Assembly: GCA_013115135.1 (NCBI GenBank)
Contig: JABANP010000827.1
Coordinates: 1-15,919 of the forward strand
Direction: 5' to 3'
DNA length: 15,919 nt
From: Perkinsus olseni
Lineage: Eukaryota; Perkinsozoa; Perkinsida; Perkinsidae
Part shown: positions 1 through 8,033 of the stretch, one piece after another
Layout of the letters: every line of letters begins with the position of its first letter
How positions within the stretch are numbered: position 1 is the stretch's first letter
Notes under the pieces: model-generated
The model's input: the letters and a program-made list of their open reading frames with translations, nothing else
Told to the model about the DNA's origin: nothing
Database searches by the model: none
Translations under genes and position numbers: made by a program

Positions 1-844
1 ATGGTGTGAAGAGACTGACTGATTGTGGAGTTGTGGAGAACACAACACCCGAGTTTTGCCATTTGGAATCCAATCCTTCATCTGTTGTTTCTTATCATCC
101 GCTACTTAGCTTAGCTTCAGCGTAGCTTCTTGTCGGAGCAAGATAGGATCAGCGATATAAACATTACAATGGGGACAACAGGAGACAATTGGGACACAAG
201 TGTGATGGATACGTACCACAACAATCTGAATCAACAATAGTTAAGATGGTATGCCCTCATAGCAGCACACTCCTTCTCTTTGGCCCTGGGGCCGAAATCC
301 GCGCTCCTGTAAAAATACGCATGCCGAAGTCACGGAAAGGGTATTTGTGTTCCATTGCGAGAATTGTAGTTCGTTCAAATATCCGAGAAATGTCGGCAAC
401 CCTTCGGGGAGGCAGCAACACTGTGGAAGAATCAACGGCAGCAGGATCCCCCCCGGAGTCGGTCGATGATCTGTCGGTGGTAGGAAAAGGAGACAGTGAG
501 CTTGCTGCTGATGGTTTCTCGGATGGCTGCAAGTTGTCGTCGACGCAATGCCAAAAATGCCGTCATTCAAATCCGCGTTGGACCTCTCCGTGCTCTGTAC
601 TGAGCTTCCTGTGCGCAACTCAAAGTAGGAGGATGAACTAGCATTGCGAAGCTAGAATTGACGACGAAATCTCAAGTGGTACTGAAGTTGCTGAGCAGCT
701 TTCCCGACGGCGAGACTATTTTCCGGACTGCGCGAGTGGATTCACGAGACTCGTAAAATCTGTTTCTAGCGTTCCGGAAAATCCCCGTGAATCGCTGTTC
801 GACGTCAGGACGGCGATCCTGTTCGACCCACCGGCTTCCAACAG
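1..844 (+). other. 5' flank of the kinesin gene, possible first exon unresolved
   Basis: No gene can be assigned with confidence. The kinesin frame entering at 845 has no ATG before the nearest upstream stop, so the start codon must lie on an earlier exon. An open + frame runs from about 189 to 641, with ATGs at 246, 321 and 390. Its stretch around 390-480 reads as acidic, coding-like sequence, and a possible phase-0 donor (GTAGGA) at 480 would join cleanly to the exon at 845. Other phase-0 choices exist: ATG directly before GTATGC at 249, and GTACTG near 598. A second frame is open from about 642 to 872 but contains no ATG. The minus-strand frames over 241-618 look like shadows. Which segment is the true exon 1 is inference only. 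Confidence 0.25.
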
Positions 845-927
845 AAGCCACTACGGACGTTTGCAAGGTTGAGGCCTCTGCACGTACCGGCCGAGCGCGG
901 ACTTCGGAGTCGTCCCAGGGGATTCTG
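845..927 (+). CDS. KIF6: kinesin exon A, first motor strand
   Basis: Follows acceptor CCAACAG and ends before a strong GTAAGT donor at 928. It encodes the start of the motor, TFARLRPLHVPAERG, equivalent to the FARVKP strand of KIF6. It enters in phase 0 and leaves two bases (TG), which the next exon completes to Cys. The frame lacks an ATG, so it is not the first coding exon. Confidence 0.65.
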
Positions 928-3900
928 GTAAGTGCTTCATCGGAGGCGATTGTTCGTAGAAAAATGGGACCTTCTTTAAACTTGCTCAGCCGCTGTAGTA
1001 GCTGTATTTTTCTTCCAGTACCTGGAAACGTGGGCAGCTCTAATTGATGGCCATCCCTTCAACCTTATCCCTGTGCGGGTCATACCCTTAAAAAGTGTCC
1101 GGTCGCCACGACAAACCCCTTGATTCGTCTTATCGTATTGACTTTCTCCTTGCAGCTATGAAGTAATTTCGAAGGACAACGACTTGGCAGGCTCGGTTAC
1201 CCCTCAACGCCCGGGCGACAGGGTAGTGGGGGCTATGCTTCGGATGAAGTGTGAGGATGGTAATAAGATTCGGCTAGACGTGAAATTCGCCGTGAGATAT
1301 GTTAGACAGCGAATGCCTTGGCAGCGGGTCTTCGTTGTCGAGGAAAATTGCGAGATTTTTTTCGCATTCGCCGCGAAGTTTGCGCGCAGAAAGGCATAGG
1401 TGAGCGAAAACGCAAGAAATTTTTAGGAAAATTGGCCAGGATGGGCAAAAAAGAATTTTGATTTTTTTGTCGGGAATTCCGGTATCGGCGACCGTCGGAG
1501 AACGGCCGTTGTAAGACATTTCGTGATTTGTTATTCCATCACATCAGTTGCTTCCCTTTTGTTATGATTGGCTCGTTGGTATCGTTATTAACCTTAGTCT
1601 GGGTCTATGGTCTCCATTTCACAGATACTAGTCCGGGCAGAGCATCGAGAGACTTGGTCGGGAGGGACTCGTAGTAGATTGGGGCACGGTCGTCTTTTCG
1701 GTCGAATCACTCAGTCCAAGGCCGGGCTACGTGGAAGTTGCGCTCTGGGTTAACGAATAAAAGCCACATGCAAAAATGAGGCCACTTGCAGCGCAAAGCT
1801 TCAGGAAGTCTGGAGTCGATGGTGGTTCATACTCCGGGCTTAGCTGCGTTGTCAGCGGTTATTCAAGCAACTCGGATTGAGTTACCATCGGAAGATACAC
1901 TTTTCCGTTTCATCGGGTGCTGGGTACGGAAGTGAGTCAAGAGGAGTCGTTCAGAGAAGTGGCATTGCCTGTGTTGGAGAGCTGCATGAGGGGTCACAAC
2001 GGGTGAGTGGTGTAATGGTTGGATAGTGCGGCCGTGTATCTGTCGACCAAGGTTCGTCCCTCGGTAGCTGCAGTTTTGTCGTTCATGGATGTCCTTTGCA
2101 GGTGTATTTTCTGTTACGGCCAAACTGGCAGCGGGAAAACGTAAGTAATGCGCTGGACTTTTCGCCGTTTTTTTCTGTTTTTTCCGGGAGATTTTTTTCG
2201 TTTTTTCCTGATTTTTCGAATTTTTTTCCTTTTTTTATTTCTGCTTGAGAATTTTCTGACGGGGTTTTCCAAGATACACTATGAGTGGTGGGGAAGGTTA
2301 TGCGGAGAGGGGCATCATTCCAAGGTGCATCGAAGAGCTTTTCGCAGCTGTCAAGCGCTATCATAGCTCGAACCCCGGAGCAGTCACGAACGTGAGGAGG
2401 ATAATCGATCACGTGATCGATTTGGGAGTATCTTTGTTCAGATCTCGGTGAGCTATCTAGAAGTGTACAACGAGAATGCTTATGATCTCCTGGGGGAAAG
2501 CGTTAATCCAAGAACGCCGATTGAGAACTGGCCGAAGGTGAGAGGGGAAAAAGCTCTGAGCTTTCTTCGGCGAGCATTGAGAAATTGCAAGGGCGCCTGA
2601 GATCACAAGATTTTTGTAAAAATCTGGTGCCGTTCTCGGACGCTCCGTTGAGGAAGTGTGAGGAAGCGTAAGAAAGCAAGAAATTCTTCGTTCGTTGTCT
2701 GTTGTTGAGAGTAAGCATGAGCTGGTCAGGTGAGCATCCTCGAAGATGAAAACGGTGAAGTGGTGCTGCGGAATCTCTCCCTACATACGACAGATTCCGA
2801 AGACGAGGCCTTGGATATGTTCATGCTTGGAAATGTACAGGGTGTTAGTCAGCGTGTGATTTCCTGTTGCGGTCGAGCACCGGGGTCTCCACCGTTTTCG
2901 CTGAAAATGAAATTTTTTTCACCTCAAGTTCAACGGACGTGACCGAAATTTGCGAGATCTCAGCAGTGGAAGCTTCAATTTGAGATGCTGTGTTTCAAAA
3001 CCAAGGAAAACTTGAAACTTCGTTTTTGAAAAATTCACGACGCAACTTGAAATTAGTGTAGTCGGGTCCTGGTTAAAAATGAAAAACATGGACCCAAAAC
3101 TAGATATCAAATTTCAATTTAAAAATTTGCACCCTCAAGAAGATGCTATCCATTGTCGACTCGGAAGGGTCAGCTTGCCTTAGTTGGCACCCTTCGCACC
3201 GAAGGCTTCGGTAACAAAAAAGTGGCGAAGGTGGAGTCGCGACTGTTAAATTGCTTCAGTTCTTCAAAATAAAGGCGCCGCTTGAACGTTGCGGAAAAAA
3301 TCTTGGCTGTGCGGAAGATATTTCGTATCTTAGGTTAACCGTATGGTATCCAGTACAGCTGCTAACATGGCGTCTAGCAGGAGCCATACGATTTTCACTC
3401 TCGAGGTTGAGCAGGTAAAAGACGGGGGCGAAAGATAATAATGGTCAGGTAGCAGCGACGGAGGGTGAGGGACCCTCACTGAGGGTGAGAGGCCATCCTC
3501 GGTGGAAGACTCAGGGGAGGCGAAAACTAGTTGGTGGTGTGAGGCTCGAGTTGGGCGAAACCTGGGCGAACGCGCAGCTGTTGTTTCCCCATTCTGTTAC
3601 TCTTAATTGATGGGGTGGATTCGTGGCTGAAGTATTTTTCAGCAAAAAATACTATTATTATTCCAATTTTTTTGGGTAAAATTATGGTACCTCAAAGTGT
3701 ATCATCTTTATATTATTAATGAAGCCTTAGAGCAGAAGACGTGATAACTAGGTCAAGTATTGCTCGTTGTTAAGGACAGTTTCAATCTGGTATATTAATA
3801 ATGTCAGTTTTAACCATTTCTTCAGGAGAGCTACGTATAATATTTCATCTATTAATTCCTCGGCATACAATAGACTTGAGATGTGGGCAAACGGAGGGGG

Positions 3901-6323
3901 AGAGAACTTCCTTCAGTGAAGGACCTTCACTGCCGTCTACGGCACAGTCACGATGGCAACCACAGTGACCGGTCGTGAGAAACAAAACTTGCCGAAAATA
4001 CTATATGTTTTGGAATTTTTCTAATGTAGTCAAAAATTAATTTTTTCGTCCAATATTGTACATTCTGGGTTTCTGATACTCACAAGTCTTTTTATTATAT
4101 TCAGCGCGCGCCCGGCAAAGAGACCGGTACCGATTTACTGAGGCGGTGGAAGTTGCATTTGGTGGATCTGGCTGGCAGCGAAAGAGTTTGGAAGAAGAAC
4201 AACCTCAACTCGCAGGTGAAGTCTTGGTCACTTGCTCTCTTGCAATTCCTCAACGCTGAGGCTTGACTGGGTCAGATTGAAAGTAAATAGCAAGTTTTGT
4301 CCTTTTAGCGGCGCGTGACGCAGCTCAACAACGCGAATGACAGGGAATCGCATTTTAGTAGTTCGGTCGAGTGGCTGGAGAGAGTTGAGAAAATGCAAGA
4401 GAGCAAGTGATGGCCATTTAGGTGTTGCAAGAGGCCAAGTACATCAATCGATCGCTGCATTTTCTCGAGCAAGTTATCAACAGTCTCCAGTTGAAAGCAA
4501 ACGGCCAGCGGTTTCACGTACCGTATCGAAACTCGTTGTTAACCTCGGTGAGCTAAGATACGTCTAGCGGAGCGAAGCGATTTTTGTTTCGCAGGTTTTG
4601 CGAGACTCCCTGGCGGGTAACTGTATGACGGTGATGGTTGCTAATATTGCAGTGAACTTGGAGGCCTTTGATGAGAGCGTGGCGACCTGCCGATTTGCGC
4701 AGAGATGCTCGAGGCTGATTAATAGTGTGAGCGAGATCTCAGTCACCGTAGTGGAAAAATGGTTGGTGAATTCCTTCGAAAAGAGAGACGTATCTTTTGA
4801 CCTTGTGGGTAACCTGGTTCGACCTAAGATATGATGAACAGACTATCTCACGTTTCCGTTCGAGCCCTAGGCGACCTGGGTTTGCCTCCGATAGATTTCG
4901 CACAATCTCAGGTAAGATGCACGGACCGCGTCGATTGGGAAACTATGTGCAAGAGAATGACTAGAGCGAATCGGGCGCTGATGGAGAGAGTAGCGCTGCT
5001 CGAGGGAGAGGTTGCTGGACATGGTGAGCAGCGTTGGGGAACTGCAAGATGGGTCAAGAGGACCAAGAGGTTTACTAGTAATGAATCAAGGAAAATTTTA
5101 CGAGTTGTAGGCAGCCGAAAACTAGTGACTTACTAGTTTTCGGCTGTCCACAACTTGTGAAGTTTTCCTCGCGTATATGTCTCCAGCGACTTGCCCTAGG
5201 TTGAGATGATCGAATCTGCGCCATTTTTATCGGTGGCAGAGCAAGGAGCTGCCTGGGAGCGTGCATTCTCGTTATCAAGCAGTTCACGCAAAGGCGGCCA
5301 CATTTTCAGCAAAAAATTCAGAGAATTTCCAGAAAAAATTCTCTCCGTGTCGTCACCATCAGTTCGGGTCACCGTGTGTCATTCACAGTCGGGCATTTCT
5401 CTTGAAAGTTTTGTCTCCTCGGGGATGGTCATGTGTCAACAGATTGGCTGTCATTCAGAGGAGGTGAAGACGTCCAAGTCGGGCGAGCCGAGCTCAGTGC
5501 CGATGACCACCACTGTGGACAGATTCGTGTTTGCCGAGCCTGTTCCAGCTGAAGGTAGAGTTGTCGGCTGCAGGGATCGAACCTGGGACCTCCGTGATTC
5601 AGTCTCGGATACATGGTCGGTGAGAGAGGTTTTGCAGAACACCGACGCTAATCTAGCGAAGCACCCCAAGGACAGACGAAAGTGGGCGTTTATCTCGTAT
5701 AAACGTTGGTCTCTCGAATATGGGTGATTTATTCCGGCGCGCCTCATGCTAGCATCTTAATTGACGAGGTGTCTCCAATATGTTATGTTATCAGGTATCT
5801 TCTCAGTCAGCTGCGTGCTCAAGGGTTGGACATAAGATTCTCTTGCGTGGCCGACTTGTGCTCGATAATACAGGTTCCATTGATTATTGCTCTCGATTCA
5901 TGTGAACGTTAAAAGCGGACATTTTTACTCAGCGATTACGGTGTGGCATGTTCAATAGATTGCTGCCTCTCCTGACTTTCAGAAGCGCTCCCAGGCTTCA
6001 ATTTAACGCGCGAAAGGGGGTCTTTGGAGTGCGTTTGGGACCCAGGAGAGACTTACTGAACCCTGTTTTATCTCGCTATGATGTTTTCGAACGGTGGTTG
6101 TTTGTTCCGGGCGCGCGCTAAGTCAACTTGAAGCCTGAGGAGAATAAATATCATTTTCGGAATGGAAAAGAAAGACCGAGACCCCAACACCTGATTCCAC
6201 TGGCTACCTCTGTTTCATGTGGAGGTTCTCAATGCTAAATTGGAGTTGACTGATGAAGAGAAGCGAGTGCTGAGACGACAGCTCATCACGGAGTTGCAGA
6301 AAAGGCAGTTGGAAACAGCGGAG
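845..6323 (+). CDS. KIF6: KIF6-like kinesin (kinesin-9B), multi-exon gene, both ends incomplete
   Basis: ATP-driven microtubule motor; in known organisms kinesin-9B proteins act in motile cilia and flagella. Exons: 845-927, 1156-1250 (or 1259), 1882-2002, 2102-2140, 2274-2391, 2442-2537, 2730-2834, 3334-3414, 4105-4215, 4422-4547, 4595-4726, 4912-5023, 6225-6323. The first eleven join into one uninterrupted frame of about 370 codons. In order it shows the first strand FARLRP, P-loop GQTGSGKT, strand YLEVYNENAYDLL, switch I NMASSRSH, switch II DLAGSER, the microtubule-binding PYRNSLLTSVLRDSLAGN and the motor-end segment DESVATCRFAQR. The PYRNS..TSVLRDSL and CRFAQR wording fits KIF6 rather than KIF9 (recalled family pattern, no alignment run). 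After switch II the usual small residue and Thr are replaced (ERVWKKNN). The initiating exon and the tail exons are not identified. The motor family is certain, the KIF6 assignment likely, and the outer boundaries uncertain. Confidence 0.9.
1156..1250 (+). CDS. KIF6: kinesin exon B, N-terminal motor segment
   Basis: The acceptor is a good pyrimidine tract ending TTGCAG at 1155. The exon reads CYEVISKDNDLAGSV, corresponding to the variable acidic stretch after the first strand of KIF6. Two donors keep the phase needed by the next exon: GTGAGG at 1251 and GTAATA at 1260; they differ by three codons. A GTGAGA at 1292 does not fit the phase. The frame stays open to 1399, which is why a long open frame is visible here. 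Confidence 0.55.
1882..2002 (+). CDS. KIF6: kinesin exon C, motor segment before the P-loop
   Basis: Encodes YTFPFHRVLG then EVALPVLESCMRGHNG, matching the F-x-F-x-x-(I/V)-F and P-V..(V/L)..G-x-N-G pattern just before the P-loop in kinesins. It ends with GG and a GTGAGT donor at 2003; the split Gly codon is completed by exon D. The acceptor (ATTGAG at 1881) is chosen by phase and has a poor pyrimidine tract, so the left edge is the least secure junction of the motor. Confidence 0.6.
2003..2101 (+). other. 99-base intron carrying tRNA-like A and B boxes
   Basis: Intron between exons C and D, GTGAGT to TTTGCAG. It contains TGGTGTAATGG at 2008-2018, which fits an RNA polymerase III A box, and GGTTCGTCC at 2051-2059, close to a B box. 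Their 43-base separation is that of a normal tRNA. The putative T stem pairs five of six positions, but no acceptor stem forms, so it is not a functional tRNA. It may derive from a tRNA-like short repeat, or be coincidence. Confidence 0.35.
2102..2140 (+). CDS. KIF6: kinesin exon D, P-loop
   Basis: A 39-base exon encoding CIFCYGQTGSGK and the first two bases of the next Thr. This is the Walker A / P-loop that binds the ATP phosphates. The acceptor is TTTGCAG and the donor GTAAGT at 2141. The Thr codon is completed by the first base of exon E. Confidence 0.9.
2158..2242 (+). repeat. T-rich tract in intron D-E
   Basis: Runs of T broken by short C/G/A groups fill most of the intron 2141-2273 upstream of its acceptor (CCAAG at 2273). 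It is an unusually long pyrimidine tract; the complementary strand reads as a Lys-rich open frame, which is an artefact of the T runs. Confidence 0.6.
2274..2391 (+). CDS. KIF6: kinesin exon E, after the P-loop
   Basis: Begins with the base completing Thr of the P-loop and reads YTMSGGEGYAERGIIPRCIE then ELFAAVKRYHSS, the helix that follows the P-loop. It ends in phase 0 before GTGAGG at 2392. GIIPR is a near-invariant kinesin motif. Confidence 0.88.
2392..2441 (+). other. 50-base intron containing a 20-base perfect palindrome
   Basis: GTGAGG donor and TTGTTCAG acceptor, phase 0. Positions 2403-2422 are a perfect inverted repeat with 10-base arms and no spacer (centre CACGTG), so two fifths of the intron can fold on itself. 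Confidence 0.75.
2442..2537 (+). CDS. KIF6: kinesin exon F, YLEVYNE strand
   Basis: 32 codons in phase 0: ISVSYLEVYNENAYDLLGES followed by a segment ending NWPK. YLE(I/V)YNE..YDLL is a kinesin hallmark, and the ten-residue insert before PK resembles that of KIF6. Flanked by TTGTTCAG and GTGAGA (2538). Confidence 0.9.
2730..2834 (+). CDS. KIF6: kinesin exon G, strand-helix before switch I
   Basis: 35 codons in phase 0: VSILEDENGEVVLRNLSLHT then DEALDMFMLGN. This corresponds to the conserved V-x-I-x-E-D ... V-x-L-x-N-L-x-x-x ... EAL-x-L(x)3-G run of KIF6. Acceptor GGTCAG at 2729, donor GTACAG at 2835. Confidence 0.88.
3198..3212. repeat. perfect palindrome, 7+1+7
   Basis: ACCGAAG, one central base, then its exact reverse complement. 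Lies in the 499-base kinesin intron 2835-3333. Confidence 0.8.
3334..3414 (+). CDS. KIF6: kinesin exon H, switch I
   Basis: 27 codons in phase 0, starting VNRMVSSTAANMASSRSHTI. It contains the switch I consensus N-x-x-S-S-R-S-H, which coordinates the gamma phosphate. It is too short to stand out as an open frame and was found by motif between the acceptor ATCTTAG (3333) and the donor GTAAAA (3415). Confidence 0.9.
3415..4104 (+). other. 690-base kinesin intron with two palindromes
   Basis: The longest well-bounded intron of the gene, between the switch I and switch II exons. AT-rich in its second half. It contains a 7+1+7 palindrome at 3465-3479 (GTGAGGG arm) and a 9+1+9 palindrome at 3914-3932 (CAGTGAAGG arm). 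No coding sequence recognised. Confidence 0.75.
3914..3932. repeat. perfect palindrome, 9+1+9
   Basis: Arm CAGTGAAGG, single central A, exact reverse complement. Expected by chance about 0.06 times per window at this spacing and arm length. Confidence 0.85.
4105..4215 (+). CDS. KIF6: kinesin exon I, switch II
   Basis: 37 codons in phase 0 containing WKLHLVDLAGSERVWKKNN. DLAGSE is the switch II loop that senses the gamma phosphate and signals to the microtubule-binding face. The usual V(A/G)KTG after SER is replaced by VWKKN, an unusual bulky Trp. Acceptor TATTCAG, donor GTGAAG at 4216. Confidence 0.92.
4422..4547 (+). CDS. KIF6: kinesin exon J, relay helix and loop 12
   Basis: 42 codons in phase 0: VLQEAKYINRSLHFLEQVIN then VPYRNSLLTS. 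EAKYIN.SLH.LEQVI and PYRNS..TS are the relay helix (alpha-4) and microtubule-binding L12 segment, and are the strongest pointers to KIF6. Acceptor ATTTAG at 4421, donor GTGAGC at 4548. Confidence 0.92.
4595..4726 (+). CDS. KIF6: kinesin exon K, end of motor core
   Basis: 44 codons in phase 0: VLRDSLAGNCMTVMVANIAV then FDESVATCRFAQRCSRLINS. This closes the motor domain (alpha-5, last strand and alpha-6). A 47-base intron precedes it (4548-4594). The frame stays open to a TGA at 4832-4834, but a GTGAGC at 4727 joins in phase to the next exon and gives a better family match, so the read-through is taken as intron. Confidence 0.88.
4912..5023 (+). CDS. KIF6: kinesin exon L, neck / coiled coil
   Basis: Begins after AATCTCAG at 4911. 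It reads VDWETMCKRMTRANRALMER then VALLEGEVAGH, a charged heptad-like segment at the place where KIF6 has its first coiled coil. Ending at GTGAGC (5024) leaves phase 1, which does not match the next recognisable exon. Either a small exon is missing or a different donor (GTTGCT at 5011, phase 0) is used. Confidence 0.65.
5089..5169 (+). ncRNA. 38-pair intronic hairpin, pre-miRNA-like or MITE-like
   Basis: Inner arms 5112-5126 and 5132-5146 are a perfect 15-base inverted repeat (CAGCCGAAAACTAGT) around a 5-base loop. Pairing continues outward to 5089/5169. As RNA on the + strand, the outer 23 positions pair with one A-C mismatch and four G-U pairs, all others Watson-Crick. It lies in the kinesin intron after exon L. 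The size resembles a small-RNA precursor, but a hairpin-type mobile element remnant fits equally well. The structure is certain; the function is unknown. Confidence 0.5.
5562..5630 (-). other. tRNA-like remnant, minus strand
   Basis: On the minus strand a perfect B box, GGTTCGATCC (plus 5574-5583), sits in a 4-bp T stem. Upstream of it is a 17-base anticodon-arm-like hairpin (plus 5592-5608, 4 of 5 pairs), and downstream an AGCCGAC-A acceptor-like end that can pair six of seven with GTCGGTG further upstream. The D-arm/A box is not recognisable and the spacing is about 12 bases too long, so this is a degenerate tRNA or tRNA-derived short repeat rather than a working tRNA. Confidence 0.35.
6225..6323 (+). 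CDS. KIF6: kinesin exon M, coiled-coil segment (tentative)
   Basis: Reads VLNAKLELTDEEKRVLRRQL then ITELQKRQLETAE, a Lys/Glu/Leu heptad pattern at the place where KIF6 has its (A/E)LT..E...L coiled-coil segment. Acceptor TTCATGTGGAG (6224), possible donor GTGGGG at 6324; both are weak. The frame stays open to 6458 but loses its heptad character after 6323. Joining to exon L is not in phase with the best donor, so the connection is inferred from sequence character. Confidence 0.55.
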
Positions 6324-6539
6324 GTGGGGCTGTTGTTGGGCGTGATCCTTGAGGTTCGTGGTTCTAACCCGGCGGGCGTCATTTTTTACGCCTATTGTCT
6401 CGCATATGTCCTTGCCAACACCTGCGCTAGAATCGGCTTCTGCGGGATCCTCAGTTGATGAACAGACCTTCTTCAGGTTTCCGTCTCTGCCGACCCAGGT
6501 TCAACTCCCGGAGGTGCTGCTTTGTAATTTGATAACGCC

Positions 6540-6556
6540 GCTTGCCAGTGGCAAGC
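6540..6556. repeat. perfect palindrome, 8+1+8
   Basis: Arm GCTTGCCA, single central G, exact reverse complement. Confidence 0.8.
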
Positions 6557-7329
6557 TGGCGGTGGCGAGTCGCGAGTTGCCACGTCTCCATTCGTGCTAC
6601 ACATGACGGTGCAGTCTCGTGGATCATTGTGTCCTTGTGTTCTAGTGCATGGGATTGGGCCACTCGTTGAGTAGAGCATTGGTTAAGCAATCCCTCCGAT
6701 TCACTGGCGCCACTTCAATACGAGACGCGCTCTCCTGGATCGCCGTTGGTGGTCTCTTAGTGCTGACCAGCGTCTAAGACTGCGGTGCATCGGAGTTGTT
6801 TGACCTGCGCCAAGGGGGTGTGGGTCATGTGGCTCGCCGAATAGGCCATTCTCTGGTCGTTGTCAATCGAGAAGCTTATCCGGGCCGCAATCCGAGGCTA
6901 GTGGCCGACATAGTCAACCACTTAGACTCAAGTCTCCCCTTGAGCAGGTTGGTGGGGAAAACAACAATCATATTGATATCTAACCTATGAAACCGTAACA
7001 CAGGGGCTTGGGAGGAGACGGGTGCGAGCGTGGTCGTCGGACTAGGCCGGCCCGGTGCTAGCGCGCAACGACTGCGCTCGTATCCGTGACAGCCGTCGGA
7101 GGTCAAAGCTAGGATCCAGACCGGTTGGCGTCGATCCGAGTTTGTACAGATTGACCTGCGGCGAGCTGTTCCCCCGTGTCTAGGTAAAAAACAATAAGCA
7201 CGCTACGGGCCAGTTCAGCCACTGGCGTCTCGGCGTGTTCTTCGCATGAGGTGGCCATCGCGCGCCCAGTAAGGACCTGAAACCGTTGTGTCCGAACGCA
7301 GCTGAGATCCGCGCCGTGCGCGGGTCACG

Positions 7330-7346
7330 GGCTAAGCGGCTTAGCC
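7330..7346. repeat. perfect palindrome, 7+3+7
   Basis: Arm GGCTAAG, loop CGG, exact reverse complement; the same CTAAGCC word recurs just downstream and near 8686. Confidence 0.7.
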
Positions 7347-8033
7347 TAAGCCCCCGAACTAGTTTCACCCTCGTCGAACCCTACAGGTTTAACTCTACCA
7401 CGCAGCAGCCAATCGGGCAGAGCTCAGGGCTACCCGCACCTCTAGCTTAGCCTCGGTTGCACCACACTTAACGCGACCACGCGCTCGCCTCATCACCCCC
7501 TCTTGTGTCGGACTGCACACAACATTGGCCACCCAGGTCGGTGACCTCCAATAGAGAAGAGAGTCGGAATCCGAGCTTTGTCTTTTTAGTTGATGAACTT
7601 TCTTGTGGTGCTAAGTAAGAGAGAAGGCTATGAAGCCGGAGTTTTTCCCTAGTGTGTGCTTGTGTTAGCTTAGTGGGGTGGGGTACTCGTCGGAAAACGC
7701 TGGCAGCTGGGTTCCTGCAGATGGAGGTACACTCTGTTGTACTTAAACTCAACGATTATCGCGTCACTCTGCACGAAAGTGCTGTCGGATGAGTAAGAAA
7801 AAGTCTAATGAACTCGTGAATGAATAGTGCTTCACGCCGGTATACTGCACAACAACGCTGAGAGAAGGCTGCTGATAGTAACGATAGAAATCTAGGAATA
7901 TCTGCTTGCTGATGCATGCTACGCGAAGCTGCTGTTAACCGTCAGTCGTGAACAAACACCTCCCGGCTGTGAACACACCAACCCTACGCGGTTGTCATGA
8001 AGGGCTCAGACGAATCGAACCTGCTTCAGCGCC

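Larger units (their letters stand above)
6324..8033. other. no gene recognised; non-coding or undetected kinesin tail
   Basis: KIF6 proteins normally have several hundred residues after the motor, but no further coiled-coil exon could be recognised. The stretch holds an isolated B box-like GGTTCAACTCC (6498-6508), an 8+1+8 palindrome (6540-6556) and a 7+3+7 palindrome (7330-7346). Open frames on both strands are short and overlap each other. Confidence 0.4.

Noticed and set aside
241..618. Minus-strand frames in the first 650 bases
   Set aside because: They mirror the + frame at 189-641 and have no recognisable features.
1072..1110. PVRVIPLK in the + strand as the first kinesin strand
   Set aside because: Superficially like V-R-V-x-P, but it lies in the intron between exons A and B. 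FARLRP at 860-877 fits better and splices in phase.
4727..4834. Read-through of kinesin exon K to a TGA, giving a motor-only protein
   Set aside because: A good GTGAGC donor at 4727 joins in phase to a coiled-coil exon at 4912 that fits the family, and the read-through residues do not resemble a kinesin neck. Kept only as a possible retained-intron form.
5206..5727. 173-codon + frame
   Set aside because: It lies in the kinesin intron, overlaps the minus-strand tRNA-like remnant and competing minus frames of 61 and 98 codons, and shows no domain.
6650..6700. tRNA-like stretch around GAGTAGAGCATTGGTTAAGC
   Set aside because: Only the end of a D arm and a 4-bp anticodon-like stem can be drawn; no B box follows at the right distance.
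6990..7450. GC-rich stretch considered as rRNA
   Set aside because: No conserved rRNA core words were recognised on either strand.
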